The notes: generated from the letters alone by a model not told the origin. 64,000 nucleotides of DNA from Flavobacterium sp. BFFFF1 (GCF_002256285.1 NZ_NKJE01000006.1:83012-147011), one strand, 5' to 3'; counted from the stretch's first letter, positions 7,463 through 16,632 are shown. Numbers and translations: made by a program.

Positions 7463-9631
7463 TTACTTTTTCGCTTCAACAAATTCAAGCAATTCAATAC
7501 TGACGGTTGACGTAAACAACCCATAGTTAACCACTGCTTTCGTTTTCTCGATTTTGTCAATCGTACCCACGGACTTGCCGTCGAACATCCTGACGCGGTC
7601 GCCTACTTTAAGCACGGGTTTTGGTTTTTCCTGGATGCTGGACGCCTTGATTTTCTTTTCCTTTTTTTCCTTGCGAATTTCCTCGACCTTAACCTCTATT
7701 TCTTTTTTGATCTCCTTTTGCTGAATTTCTTTCGCCAGCTGTTCTTTAACTGTGGCTTTTTTTCGCTTCGACGCTTCAATCTCAATTAACTTTAGGAATT
7801 CACCAATGATGACCTTCTTATCCTTGTTGTTCACGTACCGGTCAGCGAGTTCATCAATTTTTTGGCCCATGTATATTAGCTTTTGATTGCTGTCATACAA
7901 TTCCTGGTAGCTTTCAAGTTTTTGCTGGATTTTGGTATTGATGGCCTGCATCTTCTTACTTTCTTCCCGTGCTTTCGTTTCCTCTTCCTTAAGCGTATTC
8001 GATGTTTTCTCCAGCTTGGAGCGTTCTTTTTGCAGCGTGGCGATGGTCTTGTCAAACCGCACTTTGCCCACTTCGATTTTTTTCTTTGCCCGATTAATCA
8101 GACCGAATGGAATGCCATTTTTTTGTGCTACTTCAAAAGTAAAAGAACTTCCAGCCTGCCCAAGTGCCAGTTTGTACATGGGCTCAAGTGACCTTTCATC
8201 GAAGAGCATGTTCGCATTCATCGCGTGAGGCAGTTCATTTGCCAGGATTTTCAGGTTTGAATAATGCGTGGTAATGATTCCAAAGGCCTCACGATGGTAA
8301 AACTCTTCCAGGAAAATCTCGGCCAGAGCACCACCCAGTTCAGGATCGGAGCCTGTTCCAAACTCATCAATCAGGAAAAGTGTCTTTCGGTTGCACTTCT
8401 TCAGGAAGTAATTCATATTTTTCAACCGGTAACTGTAAGTACTCAGATGGTTTTCGATGGATTGGTTGTCGCCAATATCGGTCAGGATCCTGTCAAATAA
8501 AAATGTCTCGCTGCGTTCGTGAACAGGAATCAGCATTCCGGATTGCAGCATCAGTTGCAGTAAACCTACCGTCTTCAAAGAAATCGTCTTTCCACCCGCG
8601 TTTGGGCCAGAGATCACGATGATTCGGTTATCCTGCTCCAGTTCGATGGTTTGTGGATACGTAGTTTCGTTTTTTTGCTTGTTGGTCAGGTATAAGATAG
8701 GATGGAAGGCGTCCCGGAAATACAACCGGCGGTCTTCAGTGATGCGCGGTAAAATACCGTTGATGCGTGTGGCATATTTCGCTTTTGCTGCGATGACATC
8801 AATGTCGCTTAGGAATTCCTGGTATTGTATAATCAACGGCAGGTAATACCTGATCTGGTTGCTGAGCATTTTCAGTATCCGGGTGATTTCTTCCTTCTCT
8901 TCGTATTCAAGATTGCTGAGTTCACGGGAATATTTCAGCGTTGCTTCCGGTTCAATGTACGCGATACTGCCGGTTTTGGAACTGCCTAGAATCGATCCTT
9001 TTACTTTCCGCCTGTACATAGCCAATACAGCGAGCACGCGTCGGTTTTGTACAAAACTTTCCTTGATGTCGTCGAGGTAGCCTAACCCGGAATATTGGGT
9101 TAAAGCGACACCGAAGCTTTGATTTACTTTACCACGGACACTGTTCATTTCCCGACGGATATTCAGTAAATCCGGTGATGCATTGTCTCGGATTTCACCA
9201 TATTTATCGACCACTTCATCGATGATACGGATAATTTCCTTTGTAAATTCAACTTCTCCGGCTTTTCGGTTTAGCGTGGGATAATAATCATCAAACTTTT
9301 TAAAAAACTGTAAAAGGATGTTTGTAGTTTCTGAAAGCGCTGCAATCTTGCGCAAGCTTCCCGCTTCAAGAAAGCTGTTTTCGATGGCGAGGAATTTAAT
9401 CTCATACGCCACCGGATCAAATCCATGATTGGGAATGGCATTGTTGTTCTGGAATGACGAAACATACTCTGAAGTCTGCTCCAGCGCTTCCATCAGCGTG
9501 TCCTTGTCTTTAAAGGGGATAATTTCCAGTGCTTTTTGCTTTCCGGGGTCGGTATTGCAAATGGCTGAAATGGTTTCAAGTATGGTATTGAACTGCAAAT
9601 CCTGCAGTGTCTTGTCGGTAATGGAAATCAT
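7463..9631 (-). CDS. mutS2: MutS2-family ATPase without a C-terminal Smr domain
   Basis: The 722-residue protein has the MutS core and clamp domains and the ABC-type ATPase. Walker A is ISGPNAGGKTISLKT (about 338-352), Walker B is LFLIDEFGTGSDPE, and an ITTHYSNLK switch follows. A long Lys/Glu-rich coiled-coil stretch comes next. The sequence then ends in a KOW-like segment (KVGDRVRMFDGKSVGTIDKI) with a short tail, exactly where many MutS2 proteins continue into the Smr nuclease domain. MutS2 proteins act on recombination intermediates or on stalled ribosomes. Without Smr the nuclease activity is doubtful here. Confidence 0.9.
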   Translation of the reverse strand: MISITDKTLQDLQFNTILETISAICNTDPGKQKALEIIPFKDKDTLMEALEQTSEYVSSFQNNNAIPNHGFDPVAYEIKFLAIENSFLEAGSLRKIAALSETTNILLQFFKKFDDYYPTLNRKAGEVEFTKEIIRIIDEVVDKYGEIRDNASPDLLNIRREMNSVRGKVNQSFGVALTQYSGLGYLDDIKESFVQNRRVLAVLAMYRRKVKGSILGSSKTGSIAYIEPEATLKYSRELSNLEYEEKEEITRILKMLSNQIRYYLPLIIQYQEFLSDIDVIAAKAKYATRINGILPRITEDRRLYFRDAFHPILYLTNKQKNETTYPQTIELEQDNRIIVISGPNAGGKTISLKTVGLLQLMLQSGMLIPVHERSETFLFDRILTDIGDNQSIENHLSTYSYRLKNMNYFLKKCNRKTLFLIDEFGTGSDPELGGALAEIFLEEFYHREAFGIITTHYSNLKILANELPHAMNANMLFDERSLEPMYKLALGQAGSSFTFEVAQKNGIPFGLINRAKKKIEVGKVRFDKTIATLQKERSKLEKTSNTLKEEETKAREESKKMQAINTKIQQKLESYQELYDSNQKLIYMGQKIDELADRYVNNKDKKVIIGEFLKLIEIEASKRKKATVKEQLAKEIQQKEIKKEIEVKVEEIRKEKKEKKIKASSIQEKPKPVLKVGDRVRMFDGKSVGTIDKIEKTKAVVNYGLFTSTVSIELLEFVEAKK

Positions 9632-9656
9632 TAATTTTCTTAGCGTATTTTAATTG

Positions 9657-9664
9657 CAAATTTA
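9657..9664 (-). promoter_or_regulatory. -7 box TAAATTTG upstream of mutS2
   Basis: Read on the minus strand the bases are TAAATTTG, matching the Bacteroidota -7 consensus TAnnTTTG. It lies 25 bases upstream of the mutS2 ATG. I see no good TTG -33 element at 19-20 bases spacing. Confidence 0.5.
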
Positions 9665-9720
9665 CTTAATTTTAATCGAGTTTGAGGAATTGACGGGCAA
9701 GGTTTTCCTTTGAAAATGTT

Positions 9721-9728
9721 TATTTTTG
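9721..9728 (+). promoter_or_regulatory. -7 box TATTTTTG upstream of ung
   Basis: TATTTTTG matches TAnnTTTG and ends 14 bases before the ATG at 9743. The leader would be very short, which argues against the in-frame TTG at 9710. No clear -33 TTG is seen at the usual spacing. Confidence 0.5.
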
Positions 9729-9742
9729 CCAAAATTGACAGC

Positions 9743-10408
9743 ATGAACATTCATATTGATCCTACCTGGAAAACAGTACTTTCCGAAGAATTCACCAAAC
9801 CTTATTTCGAGAACCTGATTGGCTTTGTGAAGGAAGAATATGCTGCAAATACCTGCTATCCGCCCGGACCGGAGATATTTGCCGCTTTTAACCATTGCCC
9901 GTTTGATCAGGTTAAAGTGGTCATCATCGGCCAGGATCCGTATCACGGACCGAAACAGGCAAACGGCCTTTGCTTTTCGGTACACGACGGAATTCCGTTT
10001 CCGCCGTCTTTGGTTAATATTTTTCGCGAAATCCATACTGATTTGGGCAAGGATATCCCTTTGACCGGAAATCTGGAGCGATGGGCAGATCAGGGCGTAT
10101 TGTTGTTAAATGCGACCTTAACTGTCCGGAAGGGCGAGGCGGGAAGCCATCAGAATCGAGGGTGGGAAATTTTTACCGATGCTGTAATCAAAAAAATTTC
10201 TGACCAAAAGAAGGATATTGTATTCCTGCTTTGGGGCGGTTTCGCCAAAAAGAAAGGCGCCAGTATCAATCGGCAGGTTCACGAAGTCCTGGAATCAGGG
10301 CATCCATCACCATTGAGTGCCAACAAAGGACATTGGTTTGGGAATAAGCATTTTAGCCAAACGAATGTATTCTTGAAAGCCAAGGGATTACCGGAAGTGA
10401 ACTGGTAG
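9743..10408 (+). CDS. ung: Uracil-DNA glycosylase
   Basis: Ung removes uracil from DNA as the first step of base excision repair. The water-activating loop GQDPYHG (about 62-68), the FSVHDGIPFPPSL block and the leucine-loop motif HPSPLSA (about 186-192) are all intact, and the length (221 residues) is normal. I chose the ATG at 9743 because the homologous start MNIHIDPTWK follows, and because a promoter-like TATTTTTG box overlaps the longer reading frame starting at 9710. It is transcribed divergently from mutS2 and ends 23 bases from the convergent GNAT gene. Confidence 0.97.
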   Translation: MNIHIDPTWKTVLSEEFTKPYFENLIGFVKEEYAANTCYPPGPEIFAAFNHCPFDQVKVVIIGQDPYHGPKQANGLCFSVHDGIPFPPSLVNIFREIHTDLGKDIPLTGNLERWADQGVLLLNATLTVRKGEAGSHQNRGWEIFTDAVIKKISDQKKDIVFLLWGGFAKKKGASINRQVHEVLESGHPSPLSANKGHWFGNKHFSQTNVFLKAKGLPEVNW

Positions 10409-10431
10409 GGCAGGAGCAGCGTTTTTCCGGA

Positions 10432-10932
10432 TTAATGTTTGAGGATCAGTTGCATCAGCACGAGATCAAGCCAGCGCCCAAATTTGAAGCCCACTTCCTT
10501 AATGGTTCCGGTGATTTTAAAGCCAAACTTTTCATGAAACCCGATACTCGACGCATTTGCTGCGTCGATACAGCCAATCATCACGTGAAAACCATCAAGC
10601 TTTGCGAGTTCGATCAATTCTGACAGCAATAATTTCCCGATGCCCTGGCCTTTAAAATCTTCTGCAACATACACGGAATGCTCGACGGTATACTGATAAG
10701 CGACCTTCACGCGGAAGCTGCCATACGTTCCAAAACCGGCAACCTTTCCGTCGATTTCAGCGACGATAACAGGGAAATTCAAAGCGTTTTTTTCGGCAAA
10801 CCACAATTGCTGTTGTTCCAAAGTCCTTGCGTCATAATCATAGATTGATGTCGAAAATAAGATGGAATGGTTCACGATGTCCAAAATCGCCGGAATATCG
10901 GGAGCAGCAGCCCTTCTGATCTGTACTGACAT
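10432..10932 (-). CDS. GNAT N-acetyltransferase, phosphinothricin-acetyltransferase-like
   Basis: The 166-residue protein is a single GNAT domain. The acetyl-CoA binding loop is visible as VAEDFKGQGIGKLLLSELIELA (near 91-112), and the NASSIGFHEKFGFK motif near 125-138 is typical of the PAT/YncA subgroup, which acetylates small amines such as phosphinothricin or methionine sulfone. The true substrate cannot be read from sequence. It starts 2 bases after the stop of the thioredoxin-domain gene, so the two form a minus-strand operon. Confidence 0.85.
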   Translation of the reverse strand: MSVQIRRAAAPDIPAILDIVNHSILFSTSIYDYDARTLEQQQLWFAEKNALNFPVIVAEIDGKVAGFGTYGSFRVKVAYQYTVEHSVYVAEDFKGQGIGKLLLSELIELAKLDGFHVMIGCIDAANASSIGFHEKFGFKITGTIKEVGFKFGRWLDLVLMQLILKH

Positions 10933-10934
10933 GT

Positions 10935-12122
10935 TTAATTGATGTTTAGTTCTTTGAAAAGGGCATCAGCGTCCTTTGAATTCCAACCGAGGCTTTTCGT
11001 GAGTTCCATGGCTGCACGGGCATGTACTACTGCCTGCTTTCTGTCATTGGTTTTGATGTAGAGTTTAGCCAGAATGATATTCCCGTCATAAGAGTCCATT
11101 ATTTCCAACGCATGTTTTGTCCATTTTACCGCATGTTTAAGGCTTTCCGGATCAGGGCAATGCAATAGGTAATTCTGGGCAATTTCCTTAATGGTTTTTT
11201 GGTCTGTCCATATGTATTTCTCCACGCCGTCTCTTGCGGCCTTGCGATATGCCTGCCAGTTGCCTGTTCTTTCTGCGAGCATAATATCGTAACTGAATAC
11301 CAGCGAATCGGCTTTTTGCACCTGCATGGATTTGACCATTTCGCGCTGCGTCTTATACCCAACACTGTCATTTTTCCCGACATAAGGCTCTAACAACTCG
11401 CTCACAATATTCCCGATTTTCCGCTGTACACGAACTTTTGACGCTACTGCCGCAAATTGGTCCTGATGCGCCAATACGTATTGAAATTCCCGTGATTTGA
11501 TATCGGTTACCGCATTGGCAATAATGCGCCAGTTGATCGCACTGGGCAGTTGCGCTTCGGTTTGTGTGGCCAGATAAGCATGTGCTGCCGGCGAAAGCGT
11601 TTTCCGATCACTTCCTTTGCGTAAAGTAATCAGGTACGCCAGGCATTTGTCGGCATTGGAAGGGTCAGCTTCAAACGCCGCTTTCAAAAACGGCAATTGC
11701 TTTTCCGGTGTCAGGGCATTTTTCGCTTCGTTGAGCATGTCATCTGTCTTAAACTCGCCATTAAGCGTATACAGCAATGTTTCATTTTCGTCTATAAAAA
11801 GCAGTCCGGGAAACGCGGAAACGTTGAATTTCTTTCTCAGCGTGGGGCCTTCGCCGATTTCGCCATCCTGAATCACGCAAATAAAATTGGCATTCAGATA
11901 ATTGGCTAAGGCCGTGTCCGTGAAAACTTCTTCGCGCATTTTGTGGCAATGCGGGCACCACGTGGCAAAAATCATGTAAAATATGGGCTTATGCAATTCC
12001 TTAGACTGTTTCAATGCGTCCTTATAACTAATTTCCCGGAACTGCGTACCCACCTGGGCAACACCTTTCCCCATCGAAAAGCACAAGTACAAAATGAAAC
12101 CAAACCGCAGAAAATTCCTCAT
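10935..12122 (-). CDS. Exported thioredoxin-domain protein with helical C-terminal region
   Basis: A signal peptide (about 1-22, ending GVAQ) is followed by a thioredoxin fold with the CPHC active site near residues 55-58 (FATWCPHCHKMREEVF) and the cis-proline region VSAFPGLLFID. The remaining 250 residues are alpha-helical and look like TPR-type repeats, with KHALEIMDSYDGNIILAKLY near the end. The protein probably acts in the periplasm, reducing or handling thiols of a partner bound by the helical part. Total length is 395, well above a simple thioredoxin. Partner unknown. Confidence 0.85.
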   Translation of the reverse strand: MRNFLRFGFILYLCFSMGKGVAQVGTQFREISYKDALKQSKELHKPIFYMIFATWCPHCHKMREEVFTDTALANYLNANFICVIQDGEIGEGPTLRKKFNVSAFPGLLFIDENETLLYTLNGEFKTDDMLNEAKNALTPEKQLPFLKAAFEADPSNADKCLAYLITLRKGSDRKTLSPAAHAYLATQTEAQLPSAINWRIIANAVTDIKSREFQYVLAHQDQFAAVASKVRVQRKIGNIVSELLEPYVGKNDSVGYKTQREMVKSMQVQKADSLVFSYDIMLAERTGNWQAYRKAARDGVEKYIWTDQKTIKEIAQNYLLHCPDPESLKHAVKWTKHALEIMDSYDGNIILAKLYIKTNDRKQAVVHARAAMELTKSLGWNSKDADALFKELNIN

Positions 12123-12186
12123 TTCAATTAAATTACGAGCACAAATTTAATCAAAAAACTTTGCGGAATCGAGGCGCGTGAACGGA

Positions 12187-12216
12187 TTGAAAAAACACAA
12201 ATACTTTGTACCTTTG
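12187..12216 (+). promoter_or_regulatory. Full Bacteroidota-type promoter for menD (TTG-N19-TACCTTTG)
   Basis: TTG at 12187-12189, then exactly 19 bases, then TACCTTTG at 12209-12216. This is the best -33/-7 match in the window. The -7 box ends 18 bases before the menD ATG, so the mRNA leader would be about ten bases. Confidence 0.75.
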
Positions 12217-12234
12217 CGCTGTAAAAATTGCCAC

Positions 12235-13890
12235 ATGACTTTTCCTAAAATCCCTTTGGCGCAAAGCATCATCGAAATTTGTGCACAGAAAGGAATCCGG
12301 AATATTGTTATTTCCCCCGGATCAAGAAATGCTCCTTTAACCATAGGCTTTGCGAGCCAATCGCGGTTTAAATGCTACAGTATCGCTGATGAGCGCTGTG
12401 CTGCATTTTTTGCCGTCGGAATGGCACAGCAATTGCACGAACCGGTGGCGGTAGTTTGTACGTCAGGGTCTGCATTATTGAATTACTATCCGGCCTTCGC
12501 TGAGGCGTTTTATAGCCAGATTCCGCTAATTGTGATTTCAGCCGACAGGCCTTACGATAAGATTGACATCGGTGACGGACAAACCATCCGTCAAAGAGAT
12601 GTATTTGCAAACCATTCGCTGTTCAATGCAAATCTCATGGAAAACGCCTCCGCAGATAATGATCATCTGATTAGCCTCGCAATCGACACCGCCATGGAGC
12701 ATAAAGGTCCTGTGCACATCAACGCGCCCTTTGAAGAACCTTTGTATGAAACAGTCCCGGAATTGATGGTAAACCCAAAGATCACAAAATTAAATATCGA
12801 GAAACCGAATTTTCAGATTTCCGATGCGGTTGTTGAGATTTGGAATAACGCCAAAAAGAAATTGGTGCTTGTCGGTTCAAATGAACCCAACATTTTTGAT
12901 GCGGCGGTATCGGAAGGATTAGCATCCGATCCGTCGGTGATTTTGATGACGGAAACGACGTCAAATTTGCACCATCCTACTTTTATCAACAATATTGATA
13001 CGATCATCACGCCATTTACTGGGGAAGATTTTGAAGCTTTTCAGCCTGATTTGCTGGTTACTTTTGGCGGGATGATCGTCTCTAAACGCATTAAGGCATT
13101 TCTGCGTAAATACAAACCGAAACACCATTGGCACATCGATCCATTGCGCGCGTATGATACTTTTGGTGCGTTGACGATGCATTTCGAAATTTCGGTAAAT
13201 GATTTTTTCGCCAGCCTGTTTCCATTGGCAGAAACAACAGTAAGCGGTTATACTGACATCGGACAAAGTGTAAAATCGCTAAGAAAAAAGCGCCACGACG
13301 AGTACCTTTCTAAGATTCCGTTTTCCGATTTTAAGGTGTTTGATAAACTCATTACGGCCTTACCGAAAGATTCGCAGCTGCAGATCAGCAACAGTTCTGC
13401 AATCCGATATGCGCAGCTTATTGATATCGATCCATCCATTGAAGTGTTCTGCAACCGCGGTACGAGCGGGATCGATGGCAGCACATCGACAGCAGTAGGC
13501 GCGGCGGTAGGGTCTGAAAAGCAAACCACGCTGATTACAGGAGATATTGGTTTTTTATATGACAGCAACGGACTTTGGAATAATTACATCCCAAAGAATT
13601 TTAAGATTGTCCTCGTAAACAATGGTGGTGGCGGTATTTTCCGGATTTTACCGGGGCATCAGGAAACGCCTGTTTTTAATACTTATTTTGAGACCGAACA
13701 CCAACTTACCGCGGTGCATTTGGCTAAAATGTTCGGGTTTGACTATTTCACTGCCCATGACGAAAGCAGCCTCGGTAAAGGAATAGCTGCCGTATTCGCT
13801 TCAAATGACAAACCGGCAATCCTGGAGGTTTTTACACCTACATATGTAAATGACAGCGTTTTGCTGCAATATTTCCGGGAACTTACCTGA
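12235..13890 (+). CDS. menD: 2-succinyl-5-enolpyruvyl-6-hydroxy-3-cyclohexene-1-carboxylate synthase
   Basis: MenD is the thiamine-diphosphate enzyme that joins isochorismate and 2-oxoglutarate in menaquinone synthesis. The N-terminal VISPGSRNAPLTIGF block, the TSGSALLNYYPAFAEA stretch with the following LIVISADRP, the TGDIGFLYDSNGLWN motif and the VNNGGGGIFRILPG segment are all present. Length is 551 residues from the ATG at 12235. The reading frame is open back to GTG 12178, but that extension covers the promoter and is rejected. The stop overlaps the convergent YdeI-like gene by 8 bases. Isochorismate synthase (menF) is not in the window. Confidence 0.96.
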   Translation: MTFPKIPLAQSIIEICAQKGIRNIVISPGSRNAPLTIGFASQSRFKCYSIADERCAAFFAVGMAQQLHEPVAVVCTSGSALLNYYPAFAEAFYSQIPLIVISADRPYDKIDIGDGQTIRQRDVFANHSLFNANLMENASADNDHLISLAIDTAMEHKGPVHINAPFEEPLYETVPELMVNPKITKLNIEKPNFQISDAVVEIWNNAKKKLVLVGSNEPNIFDAAVSEGLASDPSVILMTETTSNLHHPTFINNIDTIITPFTGEDFEAFQPDLLVTFGGMIVSKRIKAFLRKYKPKHHWHIDPLRAYDTFGALTMHFEISVNDFFASLFPLAETTVSGYTDIGQSVKSLRKKRHDEYLSKIPFSDFKVFDKLITALPKDSQLQISNSSAIRYAQLIDIDPSIEVFCNRGTSGIDGSTSTAVGAAVGSEKQTTLITGDIGFLYDSNGLWNNYIPKNFKIVLVNNGGGGIFRILPGHQETPVFNTYFETEHQLTAVHLAKMFGFDYFTAHDESSLGKGIAAVFASNDKPAILEVFTPTYVNDSVLLQYFRELT

Positions 13891-14440
13891 TTCTTTTACC
13901 TTCTTCACAAGCGAGGATGAGTTTTTCAAGTCGGGTATGCTGTGTCTTTTCCTGCTTCGCGTGCATTAGCCAGTGTATGATAACCTTTTTATAAGAGGGC
14001 GCCTGTTTTTCAAAGAAGTCCCAGGCTTTTTTATGGACTTTGAATTGTTTCTCTATTTCTTTATCCAAAACTTCCAAAGGCTTTTCAAACGCATAAATTC
14101 CTGATTTGTCTTCCTTTCGCAATCGGTAAACCTCCATTCCGGATTCGTGCATCAAACCGCCCTGGATCAGTTTTTCCGCTTTTTTGATATTGACATTACT
14201 CCAGATGCTGTTTGGTTTTCGGGGTGTAAAACGCCGGGTGTATGAAATCGCATCAATCGGTTTGAGGTGCCCGTCAATCCATCCAAAACTGAGCGCCTGG
14301 TCTACAGAATCAGGCCAGTTCATGCTAGGTTTCCCGCTCCCGGTTTTGTAATACCCGACAATGAGTTCGCTGTATTTATCGTGATTTTCTTCCAGCCATT
14401 TCCGGAAATCGGCGGCTGTTTTGAAAAATTTAGGCTTCAT
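13883..14440 (-). CDS. YdeI/OmpD-associated-family protein
   Basis: The 185-residue protein begins with the DUF1801/YdeI-like block (WLEENHDKYSELIVGYYKTGSGKPSMNWPD) and has the SFGWIDGHLKPIDAISYTRRFTPRKPNSIWS segment characteristic of this family. Some members are described as bacteriocin-protection or OmpD-associated proteins, but the biochemical activity is not established. No signal peptide or membrane segment is seen. It is convergent with menD, overlapping it by 8 bases, and divergent from the CvfB-like gene. Confidence 0.82.
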   Translation of the reverse strand: MKPKFFKTAADFRKWLEENHDKYSELIVGYYKTGSGKPSMNWPDSVDQALSFGWIDGHLKPIDAISYTRRFTPRKPNSIWSNVNIKKAEKLIQGGLMHESGMEVYRLRKEDKSGIYAFEKPLEVLDKEIEKQFKVHKKAWDFFEKQAPSYKKVIIHWLMHAKQEKTQHTRLEKLILACEEGKRIR

Positions 14441-14507
14441 GTGTTTGCAATGATTTTGATAAAAATACTAATTTTATTCCGGGCAGTTTAAAACCAAAGC
14501 AACTTCG

Positions 14508-14515
14508 TACCTTTG
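14508..14515 (+). promoter_or_regulatory. -7 box TACCTTTG upstream of the CvfB-like gene
   Basis: TACCTTTG is identical to the menD -7 box and ends 19 bases before the ATG at 14535. The -33 position holds AGTT in place of TTG, so the upstream half is weak. Confidence 0.5.
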
Positions 14516-14534
14516 TGCCTTGATTTTTCAGGCA

Positions 14535-15374
14535 ATGATAGCAATAGGCAAATACAATACATTACAGATATTACGAACAACAAAGGTTGGCCTTTTTTTG
14601 GGTGAAGACGCAGACGCGGAAGGCATTTTACTTCCTAATAAATACGTTCCGGAACAGTATGAAATAGGCGATGAGTTGACGGTTTTTGTTTACCTCGACC
14701 ATGAAGAGCGTCCCGTCGCAACCACGTTAGAGCCCTACATTTTACTGAACGAATTTGCGTTATTGCGCGTAAATTACGTGAATAAGGTGGGTGCGTTCCT
14801 CGACTGGGGATTGGAGAAAGATATCCTTGTGCCCTTCCGGGAGCAGGCAAGGCCGATGGAAAAAGGAAAACGCTACCTGGTGTACCTTTATCTGGATGAA
14901 AAGACGAATCGCCTTGTTGCGTCAAGTAAAATCAACCAATTCCTTAAAAACGACGAATTGACCGTTCAGGTTGGTGATGAAGTGCATTTGATAGTTTCAC
15001 ATATCACGGATTTGGGCATTAACGTGATTATCAACGAAACACACAAAGGGCTGCTTTACAAGAACGAAGTCTTTGAAGATGGCGTACGGACGGGCGACCA
15101 TGCGATCGGCTACATCAAGCACATCCGGCCTGACAACAAGATTGACGTTTCGCTGGAAAAGCCCGGATATGAAAAAATCGAGTCGAATGCCCAGAAAATC
15201 CTCGATGAATTAAAGGCGAGCCGCGGCGGTTTTTTAAGGTTGAATGACAGCAGCGATCCGGAAGACATCAAATCGGTGCTGCACATGAGCAAGAAAACTT
15301 TTAAGCAGTCAATCGGCTCATTGTACAAAGCAAAACTGATCGAGATTAAGGACGACGGAATTTACCTGATTTAA
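14535..15374 (+). CDS. S1-domain RNA-binding protein, CvfB/YitL family
   Basis: The protein of about 280 residues has tandem S1-like OB folds and a C-terminal winged-helix segment, as in CvfB. The first OB fold begins KYNTLQILRTTKVGLFLGED; a second carries VNYVNKVGAFLDWGLEKDILVPF; a third ends in GLLYKNEVFED. The wH part includes SVLHMSKKTFKQSIGSLYK. CvfB proteins bind RNA and influence virulence-factor expression in Firmicutes; the role in Bacteroidota is not known. I prefer the ATG at 14535 to the TTG at 14520. The stop overlaps the next ATG by one base. Confidence 0.88.
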   Translation: MIAIGKYNTLQILRTTKVGLFLGEDADAEGILLPNKYVPEQYEIGDELTVFVYLDHEERPVATTLEPYILLNEFALLRVNYVNKVGAFLDWGLEKDILVPFREQARPMEKGKRYLVYLYLDEKTNRLVASSKINQFLKNDELTVQVGDEVHLIVSHITDLGINVIINETHKGLLYKNEVFEDGVRTGDHAIGYIKHIRPDNKIDVSLEKPGYEKIESNAQKILDELKASRGGFLRLNDSSDPEDIKSVLHMSKKTFKQSIGSLYKAKLIEIKDDGIYLI

Positions 15375-16204
15375 TGTCTTTACACCATTTTTATAACTGG
15401 TCACAGGATCTTGCCGAAGAAGACGGGAGACATCCCGTATTGTTTATCGGTCATGGTTCACCAATGAACGGTATTGAGCACAATGAATTTTCAGATTCCT
15501 GGGCAAAGATGGGTGCTGAAATCCAGAAGCCAAAGGCGGTGCTGGTGATATCGGCGCATTGGCTTACGCAGGGTACCCGCATCACGGCCATGCCAAATCC
15601 TAAAACCATTCACGATTTCGGAGGGTTTCCGCAGGCCTTGTTTGAAGTACAGTATCCGGCACCTGGCAATCCCTCTTTAGCGGAAGCTGCTAAACAGATT
15701 GTATCGAAAACCGATGTTGGACTCGACCATGACTGGGGTCTCGATCATGGGACCTGGACGGTGGTGCGGCATATGTATCCCGATGCCGATATTCCGGTCC
15801 TTCAGTTAAGCATTGACTATTCAAAGCCGCCGCAATACCATTTTGAATTGGCACAACAATTGGCCTCGCTTCGTCAAAAAGGTGTGCTGATTATTGGGAG
15901 CGGCAATATGGTACATAACTTAAGGATGGTCGCCTGGGACAAACTAAGCGAACCGGAATATGGCTACGATTGGGCTGTGGAGATGAATGCAGTGTTTAAG
16001 CAGAAAATTGAAAACGGCGATTCCCGCGCGTTAATAGATTATGAAAAACTAAATGTTGCTGCAAAATTAGCGATACCGACACCAGACCACTATTATCCTT
16101 TGCTTTATGCTATGGCATTAGCCGATAAAAGCGAAGAAATTCGTTTCTTTAATGACAAGGCGGTGGGCGGTTCATTGACGATGACTTCTGTAAAATGGGG
16201 TTAG
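15374..16204 (+). CDS. ygiD: DODA-type extradiol ring-cleavage dioxygenase family protein
   Basis: The protein resembles the 4,5-DOPA extradiol dioxygenase family (LigB superfamily, YgiD). Metal-ligand regions can be seen in LFIGHGSPMNGIEHNEF near the N-terminus and in VISAHWLTQGTR; DHDWGLDHGTWTVVRHMYP and GSGNMVHNLR are further conserved blocks. Its length, 276 residues, is normal. Family members cleave catechol-type rings using non-heme iron or zinc; the natural substrate here is unknown. It is translationally coupled to cvfB by a TAATG overlap and overlaps the convergent PH-domain gene by 4 bases. Confidence 0.9.
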   Translation: MSLHHFYNWSQDLAEEDGRHPVLFIGHGSPMNGIEHNEFSDSWAKMGAEIQKPKAVLVISAHWLTQGTRITAMPNPKTIHDFGGFPQALFEVQYPAPGNPSLAEAAKQIVSKTDVGLDHDWGLDHGTWTVVRHMYPDADIPVLQLSIDYSKPPQYHFELAQQLASLRQKGVLIIGSGNMVHNLRMVAWDKLSEPEYGYDWAVEMNAVFKQKIENGDSRALIDYEKLNVAAKLAIPTPDHYYPLLYAMALADKSEEIRFFNDKAVGGSLTMTSVKWG

Positions 16205-16632
16205 CAAACCTCGATTTGGGGATTTATCGCTACAAGTGTCTTTACAAAATCCTCTTTTCTTTCGGGCGAAATAAAAATATCGTCGTAAGCATTGTAATGA
16301 ATAGTGAAACCTTTATTGCTAAGGCCAGGCTTAAGCGTACTGGTTTTAATAAACGAATTGTTTTCCTCGATTTTCCTGATTTTCAAGATGTCGATTTTGC
16401 CTCGTATTGGCCCGGACCTGTAATGAAGCAAATTTCCATCCACGGTATATTTGGTATCCAAAAGCATGGAAAGGAAGAAAACCTCAATGAGCAATATGAC
16501 AATTAAGGGCACAATTTCAATCGCTTCTTCCGAAAAGAGAGCAGCATAAATAAAGGGTACTGGCAACATGATTACCAATACCCATAAGATGGCTAACGTG
16601 TAAATGTTTTTAGCTGAATTGAAAACGGTCAT
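16201..16632 (-). CDS. Membrane protein with bacterial PH domain
   Basis: Two transmembrane helices (about 9-31 and 40-56) are followed by a bacterial PH-like fold of the DUF1200/bPH_4 type (TKYTVDGNLLHYRSGPIRGKIDILKIRKIEE, then KGFTIHYNAYDDIFISPERKEDFV). The length is 143 residues. Function of such proteins is unknown. Its ATG overlaps the stop of the C1 peptidase gene by one base, so the two are co-translated. Confidence 0.8.
   Translation of the reverse strand: MTVFNSAKNIYTLAILWVLVIMLPVPFIYAALFSEEAIEIVPLIVILLIEVFFLSMLLDTKYTVDGNLLHYRSGPIRGKIDILKIRKIEENNSFIKTSTLKPGLSNKGFTIHYNAYDDIFISPERKEDFVKTLVAINPQIEVC

Noticed and set aside
12178..12234. GTG start extending menD by 19 codons
   Set aside because: The extension covers the TTG-N19-TACCTTTG promoter and its residues do not look like a MenD N-terminus.
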